This document shows positions 33,485-43,852 of a DNA stretch of 64,000 bases, piece after piece. The notes under the pieces were generated by a model. That model saw only the letters and a program-made list of their open reading frames with translations. It did no database searches and was not told the DNA's origin. Where the stretch lies: assembly GCA_003290165.1 (NCBI GenBank), contig QNQO01008326.1, forward strand, positions 124,001 through 188,000, in the 5' to 3' direction. This stretch comes from Berberis thunbergii (taxonomy: Eukaryota > Streptophyta > Magnoliopsida > Ranunculales > Berberidaceae). Within the stretch, counting starts at the first letter, position 1. The number at the start of each line of letters is the position of its first letter. The position numbers were made by a program, and so were the translations under genes.

Positions 33485-33858
33485 TGAGGTATGTCTATTA
33501 GAAAGTATTTTTTTAAAATAAAACATTTATGTCAAGAAAATTTAGAACTAAACTCTCCCTAAAAAATTAATAAAGACAAGATAAAAAAAAATTATTATTC
33601 GCGGACTAAAGCTTGAGTATACTAGGTTTGTCATCACGATTCATGGTGAAGGCACTCCGATGCTAAAGTCAGTAATTATGTTGGAAGAATGATGTAAATC
33701 TAGACAATGAGTGCAGGGAATATTGAGCTTTTAGAGAACTAATAGTGAATCTTTGTACAGGTGGAGATTGATGTTCTCACTGGAGCAACTACTATCTTGC
33801 AGACAGATTTATCTATGACTGTGGACGGAGTCTGAACCCAGCTGTAGACATGGGGCAG

Positions 33859-34344
33859 GTTAGTTGCAACATGCAATGATGAGATTTCTCGATTCATTCT
33901 TCAGCTTTGATGGATTGATGTTTATATGTAGCTTATAGCATGTGGTATTATTGACAATTTGCTCTGTCTATGATAATTCCCCTCAAAATAACATATGCCA
34001 ACACATTTCAGTGCATGGTTGCATGTCTTACGCATAGTGTGCCTTGTGGCCCAGTCAATGGCATAAACTAGACAAGGGTGCCATTAGCATTGCCAACCCA
34101 TTTATCTAGCATTGCCAACCCTCATTCCAAGGGTTTTTCTGCTTTTGGTTGTTGATGTTTTTGTTCTTGTCTGTGGGTGTTGATTTTTATGCCTTTTGAA
34201 TGATTGAATATATGTTAACTACACCTGATCATTCTCAACTGGATATGGATAAAAGGGATTAGTAAAATCATATATGTACTAACTAGTGTCAAGATTTAGA
34301 TTGGTTTTTTATTATTTTTTCCTCACTTGTTTAGTCTTTGTTTC
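33859..34344. other. Intron/3' flank of AO-A
   Basis: AT-rich sequence beginning with the splice-donor-like GTTAGT (33859). No further AO exon is recognisable before COP-3. GTTTC at 34340-34344 is the left target duplication of COP-3. Confidence 0.5.
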
Positions 34345-34494
34345 TGTTAACAGAGATTAAGAGAATACTTTCTTGTGTATTTCATTAGAAGTATTACATG
34401 TATTTATATACAAACTATTGAATCTAAATTAGCAAACTATATCAATTAGAATCTCTAATTGCCAGCCTATTAACAACTATATACACACCGTACA
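34345..34494 (-). repeat. 3' LTR of COP-3
   Basis: It starts TGTTAACAGAG and ends CACCGTACA on the plus strand, 150 bp. It is unusually short but matches 38535-38637 closely, including GTATTACATGTATTTATATA. A few indels distinguish the two, notably a 30-bp stretch present only here. Confidence 0.88.
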
Positions 34495-34503
34495 CACTCC
34501 CTC

Positions 34504-37500
34504 TCAAGCTGGAGCATAAATGTTAATCATGCTCAGCTTGTTACAAAGATAGTCAACCCGAACCCTATTTAATGCTTTCGTGAAGATGTCCCCTAATTGT
34601 TCTCCAGTTTTCACATAACCAGTAGAAATTGAGCCTTGTTGAATTTTCTCACGAATAAAATGACAATCAATTTCAATGTGCTTAGTCTGTTCATGAAACA
34701 CATGATCAGATGCAGTATGAAGAGCAGCTTGGTTATCACACCACAATTTCGCTGGTACTGTAGTTTTAAGTCATACTTCAGTCAAGAGCTGATATATCCA
34801 AATTATCTCACATACAGACTGTGCCATAGCCTTATATTCAGACTCTGCACTGGATCTTGACACAACGCTTTGCTTCTTACTCTTCCATGAGACCAAATTC
34901 CCTCCAACAAAGATACAATAACCTGAAGTGGATCTTCTATCCATTTTTGAACCTGCCCAATCGACATCTGAAAAACATTCAATATGAGTGTGCCCATGAT
35001 TTTTGTACACGATACCTCGACCTGGTGCTCCTTTCAAGTAACCCAAAATTTGTTTTAACGCTGCCCAATGATGAATTGTTGGGGATGACATAAACTGACT
35101 GACAACACTAACTGAGTATGCAATATTTGGACAAGTCACGGTAAGGTAATTCAACTTCCCAACCAACCTTCGATATCTTTCAGGATCTTCAAATGGTTCC
35201 CCCTCTTCTGTAAGGTGTACATTTGGAGTCATTGGAGCACTACAAGGCTTTGCTCTCAATTTACCTGTCTCAGATAATAAGTCAAGGACATATTTTCTCT
35301 GAGATAGAAATATACATTGTTTACTCCGAGTGACTTCAACTCCCAAGAAATACTTTAACACCCCCAAATCCTTCGTGTGAAACTGAGTATGAAGGAAAGA
35401 TTTAAGAGATGAGATTCCTCTAATATCATTTCCAGTAATTACAATGTCATCCACATACACAACTAACAGAATGATACCAGTTGCGGATCGTTTGTAGAAT
35501 ACAGAGTGGTCAGCCTTGCTTTTCTTCATACCAAATTTCTCAACAGCCTGACTAAATTTTCCAAACCGAGCATGAGGACTCTGTTTCAAACCATATAAAG
35601 ATTTTCGAAGACGACAAACTCACCCTGAGCAACAAAACCAGGAGGTTGCGCCATATACACCTTCTCCTTAAGATCACCATGAAGAAAAACATTCTTGATA
35701 TCAAGTTGATGTAAAGGCCAATGATGGGAAGCCGCCTTGGAAATAAATAACCGAACAGAGGTTAACTTTGCAACATGAGAGAAAATGTCAGAGTAATCAA
35801 CCCCATAGGTTTGAGCATAGCCCTTTGCAACAAGACGGGCTTTCAATCGGGCAACTGACCCATTTGGATTGACCTTAACAGCGAAGACCCATTTGCAACC
35901 TATAGCCCTTTTATCTGAAGGTAAATCGACCAAGTCCCAAGTACCATTGTCATCTAAAGCATTCATCTCCTCTATCATTGCATTATGCCAACCAGGATGA
36001 GATATGGCTTCACGAACAGTTTTAGGAAGAGAAATAGAATCAAGGGAAGCAATAAAAAAACAAGAGGAAGACGACAAGTTATTATAAGAAACAAAGGAAG
36101 AAATAGGATAAGCACACTGGTGTTTACCTTTGCGCAATGCAATAGGAAGATCATCGCTCGAGATTGGATCTGATGATGAAGGAGCAGGTGCAGGACATGA
36201 ATCAATAGGTGGATGCGTGGAGTAAACCTGAATAATAGGAGGCTTGACAGGAGCTGGTTCTGAGATAGGTGCTTGTGCCGAAACAGGTGCCAAGACAGGT
36301 GCTGGTGCCGAGATGGGTGCAGAGGATGTGATGGAATAGACTAACAAATCATCATCCTCCCCCTGGCGAGTGGGAAGGGATGAAGACAGAAAATAAGGTG
36401 TGTCTTCCAGGAAGGTAACATCAATTGAGACTAGATATTTGTTAAGATTGGGACAATAACATCTATAACCCTTTTGAAGACGAGAATAACCGATGAAGAC
36501 ACATTTCAAAGACTTGGGATCTAATTTAGTGACATGCGGTCTAACATCCCGAACAAAACAAGTGCTACCAAATATTTTTGGGTCAACATGAAATAATGAC
36601 TTATTGGGAAAAAGGATTTTGTAAGGTATCTCACCATGAAGAACAGAGGAAGGCATGCGATTAATGAGAAAACATTCTGTAGACACTGAATCGGCCCAAA
36701 AAGGTTTAGGAACATTCATTTGAAATAAGAGAGCTCGTGTCGTTTCAAGAAGATGTTTGTTTTTACGTTCTGCCACACCATTTTGGGATGGGGTATCAAC
36801 ACACGAAGTTTCATGAAGTATGCCATTCTGAGTCATAAAAGACTGAAATAAAACTTGAGTATATTCTCTGGCATTATCACTTCGCAAAGTACGAATTGAA
36901 ATATTAAATTGAGTTTTAATTTCAGCACAAAACAGAGAAAACAACTCAGAACGACGTTTCATGAGATATAACCAAGTTACATGAGAATAATCATCCACAA
37001 ATGTAACAAAATACCTAAAGCCAGGTTTAGACAAAATAGGACAAGGACCCCAAACATCAGAATGAACTAATTCAAAAGGAACACTAGCACGTTTATTGAC
37101 TCTAGGACTCGAACTAAGGCGATGATGTTTTGCAAACTGACATGACTCACAATTTAATGAAGACACCTTATTATATTGAGGACAAAGCTTTTTGAGTAAA
37201 GGGAGAGATGGATGACCCAACCTACAATGAGCCTCGAAAGGAGACATGACACTGAAGCAAACAATAGAACTCGGTACCGATGTATCAAGAATGTAGAGGC
37301 CTCCAGACTCATGTCCTTTACCAATAATCTTCTTCGTCATAAGATCCTGAAATAAACAATGATCAGGATAAAATGAGACACAACAGTTAAGATTATGAGT
37401 AAGCTGGCTTACAGAGAGCAAATTAAAGGATAAATTAGGTAAATGTAAGATAGATGACAGAGATAGCGAGGGGGTAGGGCTGATAGTGCCAGGCCCGCGA

Positions 37501-37815
37501 ACACAATATGGTGACCCATCGGCTAAAGTGACGGTAGAAGTAGAAGCATAGGATTGAAAAGAAGAAAATAGACTAGAATTACCTGTCATATGATCTGTGG
37601 CACCATAATCAATGACCCACTTGGAGGATGATGAAAGAAGACATACATCAGGTTTACCTGAATCGGCAATAGATGTGACAGAAGGAGATGAAGACTGGAG
37701 TGATTCCTGATACTTTGAGAACTTGGCAAATTCATCAGCAGAGATAAGGACCGATTTGTCAGAGGCATCAGTAGTGACTACAATATGATTAGACGGTCTC
37801 CCAGGTGCATAGTTG
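34504..37815 (-). pseudogene. COP-3 pol: protease, integrase, RT, RNase H, with frameshifts
   Basis: The minus strand gives the gag tail [20 protein letters not shown], then protease [13 protein letters not shown], in which the catalytic D-S-G is D-Y-G. Next are the pre-integrase [15 protein letters not shown] and the integrase core with Asp in [11 protein letters not shown], Asp in LRSDNAREY and Glu in [12 protein letters not shown] has [39 protein letters not shown] and VVYVDDIVITGND, so its catalytic aspartates are present. RNase H has DVDWAGSKMDRRSTSGYCI and SSAESEYKAMA. The main frame is open from 37589 to 35586 (667 codons) and then shifts; another shift lies near 34770. It ends INIYAPA near 34504. 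It is recent enough to be almost readable, but protease and frame lesions make it inactive. Confidence 0.93.
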
Positions 37816-37829
37816 TTATTTCAACTTAC

Positions 37830-38160
37830 CAAAGGCCTCAGCTGCATCATCAGCATTACGGTACTTTACAAACCCAAAACCTTGTGGTTCTCCAGTGTAG
37901 TAATTCTTATGAAGATAAACATCCTTAACTGGGCCATAACGCTCAAACGGAACCCTAAGATCTTCAGGCTTCGCATCAAGAGCGATGTTATGGATGAGCA
38001 AACCAATGGGAGGAGAATACCGTCTCTCTCTGAAAGATGATGACCTTCCGCCATCGCGGAACCTATCTCGAGGTGGTTCGTCGTATTGTTTACGACGCGG
38101 AGGGCTCCTACTGATACGTCTAGGGCTTAAGCTTCTGCTTCGGCTTCTGTATCTCCCCAT
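37830..38160 (-). pseudogene. SCL28: SCL28-like SR splicing-factor 5' fragment inside COP-3
   Basis: From ATG 38160 the minus strand reads MGRYRSRSRSLSPRRISRSP, an RS-rich N-terminus, then IGLLIHNIALDAKPEDLRVP. RRM motif RNP2 is seen as LLIHNI and RNP1 as GFGFVKY. It stops at NADDAAEAF. Plant SC35-like factors of the SCL28 type continue with a helix and the second half of the RRM, both absent here. Right after the exon, GTAAGT (37829-37824) looks like a splice donor, so the source may have been genomic DNA or unspliced RNA. A few bases later copia gag-tail sequence begins. Normal SCL proteins bind pre-mRNA and help choose splice sites. This 110-residue piece lacks half the RRM, so at most it is a decoy. 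The identification is strong and the subfamily likely. Confidence 0.88.
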
Positions 38161-38534
38161 TGTAGAAGATCGATCGACTTCGAAGGTGACTGAATGGTCG
38201 ATCGTCGCTTGTGAAGGTGGCTGGAGGGTCGATCGATCGATTGTGAGGCTGGAAGAACGATCGATTTGTGGTAGAGAACGATCGAACGATCGATTGTGAG
38301 GCTGGAAGAACGATTGATCGACTTCGATTGGTGGCTGGAGGGTCGATTGACTTCGATTGGTGGCTGAGAAGGTCAGACGGCTTCGAACGACGCCTGGGAA
38401 GAGCGATCGACGCCTTTGATGGTTGATCGGTGGCCTGGGTGGCTCTGAATTGCGGTGTTGGTGGCTATGAACTGCGGTATTGGTGGCTCTGAAATGCGGT
38501 GAGAATCAAACTTCGAATATTAAACCCTAACTTC
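38161..38534 (-). repeat. GATCGAT-rich leader upstream of the SCL28-like ATG
   Basis: Imperfect repeats of GGTGGCTGGAGGGTCGAT, GAGGCTGGAAGAACGAT and CGATCGATCGATTG fill the region between the captured ATG and the 5' LTR. It is probably the 5' untranslated region or promoter-proximal part of the source gene. An alternative is sequence generated during capture. Confidence 0.55.
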
Positions 38535-38637
38535 AATACTTTCTTGTGTATTTCATTGTAAGTATTACATGTATTTATATACAGACTATTGAATGCCTAA
38601 TTGCCAGCCTATTGACAACTATATACACACCGTAACA
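38535..38637 (-). repeat. 5' LTR of COP-3, truncated at its U5 end
   Basis: The outer end CACCGTAACA is intact beside the GTTTC duplication. At the inner end the 19 bases TGTTAACAGAGATTAAGAG seen in the partner LTR are missing, and the captured sequence starts there. Confidence 0.85.
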
Positions 38638-38642
38638 GTTTC

Positions 38643-39213
38643 GGCTTAGGAGTCTTGGTTACATGCATCTTGAGATGTAATGCACCTTGGGTTGACATCG
38701 ATCCTTGTTACAACATCTCATGGACTACAAATCTGAAGGGATGTTTGGTTCTTAGTGCTTCTTTTTGCTTGATATAGGTTTCTCTACATTTCTTATTTTG
38801 TCTGCACCACTTACAGACTTGAGCTAGTTTTTTAGTGAAGAGATTGGTGATTTTCAAAGATAAATATTCATTGGTTTTAGTGGAGAGAGTCTTAGATTAT
38901 GTCAGTTTAGGATTCGATTCAGATGAAGATTAACATGGCAGCGGCATGGTATGTTTTTTCATTGGACATCTCGGGGTTTGGTATGGATGAAGAAAGGAGG
39001 CATGCGCTAGTGTGGGTTTGGAAGTGGTTGAAATTTAAAATCTGTGTTGGAGGTTGGGAGTGAACCCCTTTAATATAATTTGTTGTATGGGCGCACGTAC
39101 TCCTTGATGGAATGTTGCACGTTACCTGAAGTATTATTAAAGACATTTATAGATTTTTGAAAGAAAAAAAAGAAGTAGACATTGTTTGTGATGCATGTTT
39201 AAGTAGAACATAA
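38643..39213. other. Sequence between COP-3 and AO-B
   Basis: No coding homology is recognised. It may be degraded intron or the missing 5' half of AO-B. The iron-sulfur exons of AO-B are not found here. Confidence 0.4.
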
Positions 39214-40826
39214 ATAGGAGCTGCAGTTACTATCTCTAAAGCAATAGAAGCTTTGAGACGAGAAGGGGAAAGTGGGCTGGGTTCCAATGGGGGAGTGGTA
39301 TTCACTAAGGTCGCTGAGCACATGAATAAGGTTGCGTCCAACTTTATCCGGAATACAGCTAGTTTAGGGGGTAATTTGGTCATGGCACAGAAGAATCATT
39401 TTCCTTCAGATATTGTCACTATCCTTCTTGCTGCAGATTCATCGATAGAGAGATGCAGAGAGGTCCCAAAAGACTAAGTCTCTCACTGGAGGAGTTCTTG
39501 GAAAGAACTACCTATGATTCTAAGACTGTAATTCTGAATGTTAGAATACCAAGTTGGGACTCTACAGGAAGCTTTTCTTCTGTGAACAAGATGCAATTGA
39601 TGTTTGAGACCTACCGCGCAGCACCTCGACCTCTTGGAAGTGCACTCGCATACCTCAATACTGCCTTTTTGGTCCAGTTCTCTAGTGGTCAGGCTTTTGG
39701 CGCTATTATTTTAAAGAATCTTCAGTTGGCTGTTGGTGCTTACGGTACAAAACCCGCAATAAGGGGGGAGAAAGGTTGAAGAATTTTTGGCTGGGAAATC
39801 CCTTTCTGTTGACGTTATTCTTGAGGCTATTAAATTGCTGAGAAAAGTTGTGATTCCAGAAGACGGAACTTCAAGTCCATCTTATAGATCAAGTTTGTCT
39901 GTCAATTTTCTTTTTGATTTTTTCCTTCCACTGCTTGATACCTGTTCTCCGATGAACAATAGTGCCTTGAATGGATGTACAGTGGCTTCTGACATTGAAA
40001 AACCAATTATGTATAATCAATTGGACATGTCAAAAGAATCGGGACTTCTCTTATCTGGAAAGCAGGTGGTTGAAGTTAACAGGCAGTATCATCCAGTTGG
40101 TCAGCCGACTAAAAAAGCCGGAGCAGAGATCCAAGCTTCTGGTTGGTTTTAGTTAATTTGATAGATTAGTTATTTTAATGAGACACCCCAAGTGCTTTCT
40201 TTACTTTAGATAAGATTTTGGATCATTATACGTAACACAAGCTTGTTTTCTTACATGAGAAGACACTATAATATAATGAGCATGGCCGCAAAGGATATCT
40301 TAAGATCAGAAATTTATAGTCCTCAATTTATATCTTTAATTTCTAGATTTTATTAGAATTTCACATTGTTATTAGATCATATCCCTTTTAGGACGGGACT
40401 TGTAATTTTTACTTGGTCTATGTTTGGTTACATCTTTTTACCGGAAATTATGACTAGGAAATTTTGCCAAACTTTAAGCGTTTTCCCTATGAACAGTTTT
40501 CCTGGGAAGGTTATGAGAAACCAACCAGACAACCTAATAATTTTAATTGTTATTTCTTGAAATTTTTGGAGTTGAACAAATTGTACCCCCTCTAATTAGA
40601 AACATGTTTGCACACTTTGGTAAGATTTGTGGGCAAGGTTTACAAGGTTCTCTCTCTCTCTAGTTTTAGGCTTGCTTCGCTGATGGTATAATTCATTTGA
40701 TGAAAGCTGGAAAATTATACAGGTGAGGCTGTGTATGTAAATGACATTCCTTAGCCAAAGGACTACCTTTATGGAGCATTCATATACAACACAGAGCCCT
40801 ACGCACGTGTAAAGAGTATGGGTTTC

Positions 40827-42405
40827 TGTTGCGCCTTATTGTGGAAGCGGGTAGACACTAACAATTGCACACAAGTACCACAAAGATCCAATCAATTAAA
40901 TAGAGCAACTAGCAATGAAAGAAATTAGAGAAAATTAAGAACATACCACAAGAGACACAAGGTTTACGTGGTTCAGCAATTGCTTACGTCCATGGTGAGG
41001 TGATTCCACTATATTCAAAAACAAGGTACAAGAAGATGACAATTCTCACACAATCTCTCAACAAGAGATGAAACAATTCAAGGAATTATCTTCACACAAT
41101 CTCTCAACAAGAGATGAAACAATTTCTGCAATTGTCTTTCTCTATTCCCTGTGCTTCACAATTTTCTACATGGAATCACCTCACCGTGGACGTAAGCAAT
41201 TGCTGAACCACGTAAACCTTGTGTCTCTTGTGGTATGTTCTTAATTTTCTTAATTTCTTTCATTGCTAATTGCTTTATTTAATTGATTGGATCCTTGTGG
41301 TACTTGTGTGCAATTGTTAGTGTCTACCCGCTTCCGCAATAAGGCACAACAATTAGTATCAGAGCACTAAGGGAAATTGATCTTGAATTGTTCTACTCAA
41401 GATTGTGAAGATTCAAAAGTGTTAGGGTTTGTTTGTGCACAAGTTGTTTGAAGAAAAATCGTAGTGAAACTTCTTGTCTAGAAAGTCACAGGTTTTATTT
41501 GCAATGGCATCCAAGGTGAGCAAGGTACATGTGGAGAAGTATGAAATTGAGAATGGTGATGTGTCTTTGGTGAAAGTACACACAAAAGACAACCCTGCTG
41601 ATATGTTGACAAAGGTTGTTCCTGGAGTTAAGTTCCAACATTGTTTGGACTTACTCCACATTGACTCATGTTGATTGAGGGCCCTTCGGGGCGGTTTCGT
41701 GAGGTGACAAAGCTATGATGGAGTGTTGATCAGTTTATTCTTATGCCTTGTTTCGGCTCATTTTTTCCTTATAAAAATTTGCCGAGGTGGAGAATTGTGA
41801 AATAGGAAACATGTTTTGTGAAACAGGAAACTGTTTCACAAACAGGAATATGACACATAACTGTTTTGTGAAATAGGAAACCTGTTTGAAACAGGAAATT
41901 GTTTGGACTCCTGTTTGAAATAGGAAAAACTGTTTGGACTTCTGGAAACTGTTTTTTGAACAGGAAATAAATTCTAGGAAACAGAAAACTGCTGCGAAAC
42001 AGGAAACTGTTGTTCCTATATATACTAGGAACTGTAGGTGTTTTGTTTTAGGTGATTCCATGTAGAAAAACTGTGAAGCACAGGGAATAGAGAAAGACAA
42101 TTGCAGAAATTGTTTCATCTCTTGTTGAGAGATTGTGTGACGATAATTCCTTGAATTGTTTCATCTCTTGTTGAGAGATTGTGTGAGAATTGTCATCTTC
42201 TTGTACCTTGTTCTTGAATATAGTGGAATCACATCACCGTGGATGTAAGCAATTGCTGAACCACGTAAACCTTGTGTCTCTTGTGGTATGTTCTTAATTT
42301 TCTCTAATTTCTTTCATTGCTAGTTGCTCTATTTAATTGATTGGATCTTTGTGGTACTTGTGTGCAATTGTTGGTGTCTACCCGCTTCCGCAATAAGGCG
42401 CAACA
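40827..42405 (+). mobile_element. COP-4: internally deleted copia element with inverted ends, in an AO-B exon
   Basis: The perfect duplication GTTTC (40822-40826 and 42406-42410) encloses 1579 bp. The right LTR is 41724-42405, preceded by ATGATGGAG. The left end is abnormal: 40827 to about 41177 is the reverse complement of the last 350 bp of the right LTR. It then switches at GGAATCACC (41172-41180) to forward LTR sequence (to 41351), which is followed by TTAGTATCAGAGCAC, a decayed tRNA-Met primer site. Both outer ends are therefore the same U5 terminus (TGTTGCGCC...GGCGCAACA). The interior is reduced to an ATG fused to the pol C-terminus. Confidence 0.92.
41504..41674 (+). CDS. 56-aa fusion ORF in COP-4 (gag start joined to pol end)
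   Basis: MASKVSKVHVEKYEIENGD continues into SLVKVHTKDNPADMLTKVV and ends LLHIDSC-stop. The second half is the conserved C-terminal end of copia pol, after RNase H. The ATG lies where gag should start, so the ORF probably joins the first codons of gag to the last codons of pol across a deletion of about 4 kb. It is open, but too short for any known enzyme activity and probably has no function. Confidence 0.55.
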   Translation: MASKVSKVHVEKYEIENGDVSLVKVHTKDNPADMLTKVVPGVKFQHCLDLLHIDSC

Positions 42406-42947
42406 GTTTCAAGTCTGGATCATTACCGCCTGGAGTTCATAGAGTTACCTGAAGATGGGGAGAACATTGGATCTTATAATTTTTTTGGCCATGAACCTCT
42501 ATTTGGTGATGACCTTACTTGATTTGCAGGCCAGCCACTTGGGTTTGTGGTAATTTATTCTTTTACATTTCAGTTAATTTTTTTTTTTTTTTGATAAAGC
42601 TCTTTTTCATTTCAGTTACATCTTTGATTTGTTCCCGTAGAACTTGAATTCATTCAAATCAACATGGACTTTTAAATTTGAGCTTTTCCTATTCTAGTTG
42701 GTGCTTAATCATTGCAATTATAGATTTACTGCTGCAGGTTGCAGATACACAGAAACATGCCAACATGGCAGCAAAATGTGCAGTGGTTGAGTATGATACT
42801 AAAAATGTAGAACCACTGATTATATCAGTAGAAGAGGCTGTTGAAAGGTCCAGCTTCTTTGACGACCCTCCCATTTTTGATGTGAAACCAGTTGGGGATT
42901 TTTCTAAAGGAATGGCAGAAGCTGATCACAAGATTCTTTCAGCTGAG

Positions 42948-43852
42948 GTGCTTCTCAGAAAGTATTTGTTTTCCTTTTCTAGCATGGTTTGTAGACACTT
43001 GACTTGACCTAATGAAGTCTGATATATCAATGATATGGGTATCTATATTAGTTTCAGGCATAACTGACTACTTGGTGTGGGAGACAACACCTTAAAAATA
43101 AAAACCAAAATGACGACACTCAACATTTGTATATAGTACAACATTTTTCTTTTTAGGTTTTATAATAGAAGGTTTACAAATATTATTTTTCTATAATTTT
43201 TTACTTATATATCCCACTCAATCATTTCTGAGTTGCATGTGTTTGAGACTCTTTGTCAAAAAAGTAAGAGTAAGCCTAGCCAGCCATGTTTGCTAGCATT
43301 TTTTTACATTTTTTTGGTGTTTTTACACTTTTTGCCCCTTCTCTTTAAAACAAAACCACAAACACTATCTATAGAAGAGGTAGAAGTGTAAAAAAATTCA
43401 AAAAAAGACTAGCAAACATGGCTGGTTAGAATTGTTGAAAAAGTAATACAAATGTTGCGAGCGTATAAGCATTAATATAAGTTGGATCAATGATCGATAA
43501 TTTGCAAAGTAATATCAGAGTTAGAAACATTATAGTTTTTTACTTATATCACTCAACCTTCCATTATGTTTAATTTAAAAAAGACACTTCAAATAAAAAA
43601 CAAGAGAGAGAGAGTCCATACTCTTAGCCATTCCTAATCCAGAAGTCATTGAATGTGCATGTGTATTTATACCACGAGCTTGATCTTCTTGGTGTGTTAC
43701 TTTTTTTATTTTTAATTTTTAATTTAAAATTGAAAATTTAAATTTTTAATTTTTTTTTTAAAAATTTTAATTAATTATTTTTTATAACTTTATTTTCCAA
43801 AGTCATTGAATGTGCACGTGTATTTATACAATTCTTTTATTATCATTTGCAG
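42948..43852 (+). other. AO-B intron with MITE
   Basis: It is bounded by GAG/GTGCTT and TTTGCAG. It is AT-rich, with a long T/A-rich stretch near 43690-43790, and contains the foldback element at 43280-43425. No ORF of note is seen. Confidence 0.6.
43280..43425. mobile_element. 146-bp foldback MITE in AO-B intron
   Basis: CCAGCCATGTTTGCTAG at the left is mirrored by CTAGCAAACATGGCTGG at the right, a perfect 17-bp inverted repeat followed by T-rich and A-rich arms. No coding capacity. The superfamily is unassigned because the target duplication is unclear. Confidence 0.75.

Larger units (their letters stand above)
31291..33858 (+). pseudogene. AO-A: aldehyde oxidase pseudogene, first copy
   Basis: Aldehyde oxidases carry 2Fe-2S, FAD and molybdopterin domains in about 1350 residues and oxidise aldehydes, including hormone precursors. 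After the splice-like TTTTAG at 31290, exon sequence reads GSYGAYVVFLSKYNPTFKQ where the family has GCGEGGCGACVVLLSKY. Two Fe-S cysteines became Tyr and the GEGG stretch is deleted. FHAFHVLCTPGV replaces FHASQCGFCTPGM. TRIM-1 splits this exon at 31581-32171. It resumes SEAEKPIAGNLCQFIGYRP, then jumps by deletion to SLKDLQNLLE and VGNTGVGYYKELHQYD, and in another frame VIGAALSITKVVQALKEKGE to about 32642. COP-2 follows. A late molybdopterin exon survives at 33761-33858 (VEIDVLTGATTILQTD) with a 1-nt deletion. The first exon and most of the gene are gone. Confidence 0.93.
34345..38637 (-). mobile_element. COP-3: Ty1/copia element carrying an SCL28-like gene piece
   Basis: Short LTRs are at 34345-34494 (3') and about 38535-38637 (5'), flanked by the perfect 5-bp duplication GTTTC (34340-34344 and 38638-38642). 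GAGAGGGAGTG on the minus strand next to the left LTR is the polypurine tract. Pol is nearly full length. The 5' LTR lacks the last 19 bases of U5, and no primer-binding site or gag capsid follows. Instead there are 374 bp of GATCGAT-rich sequence and the first part of a splicing-factor gene, which joins directly to the gag tail. LTR size and pol wording suggest the Ale/Retrofit group, as inference. Confidence 0.92.

Noticed and set aside
37830..38160. Possibility that COP-3 inserted into a resident SCL28 gene
   Set aside because: The GTTTC duplications lie outside both LTRs and the SCL28-like piece lies between an LTR and pol, so it is inside the element. No further SCL28 sequence is seen in the flanks.
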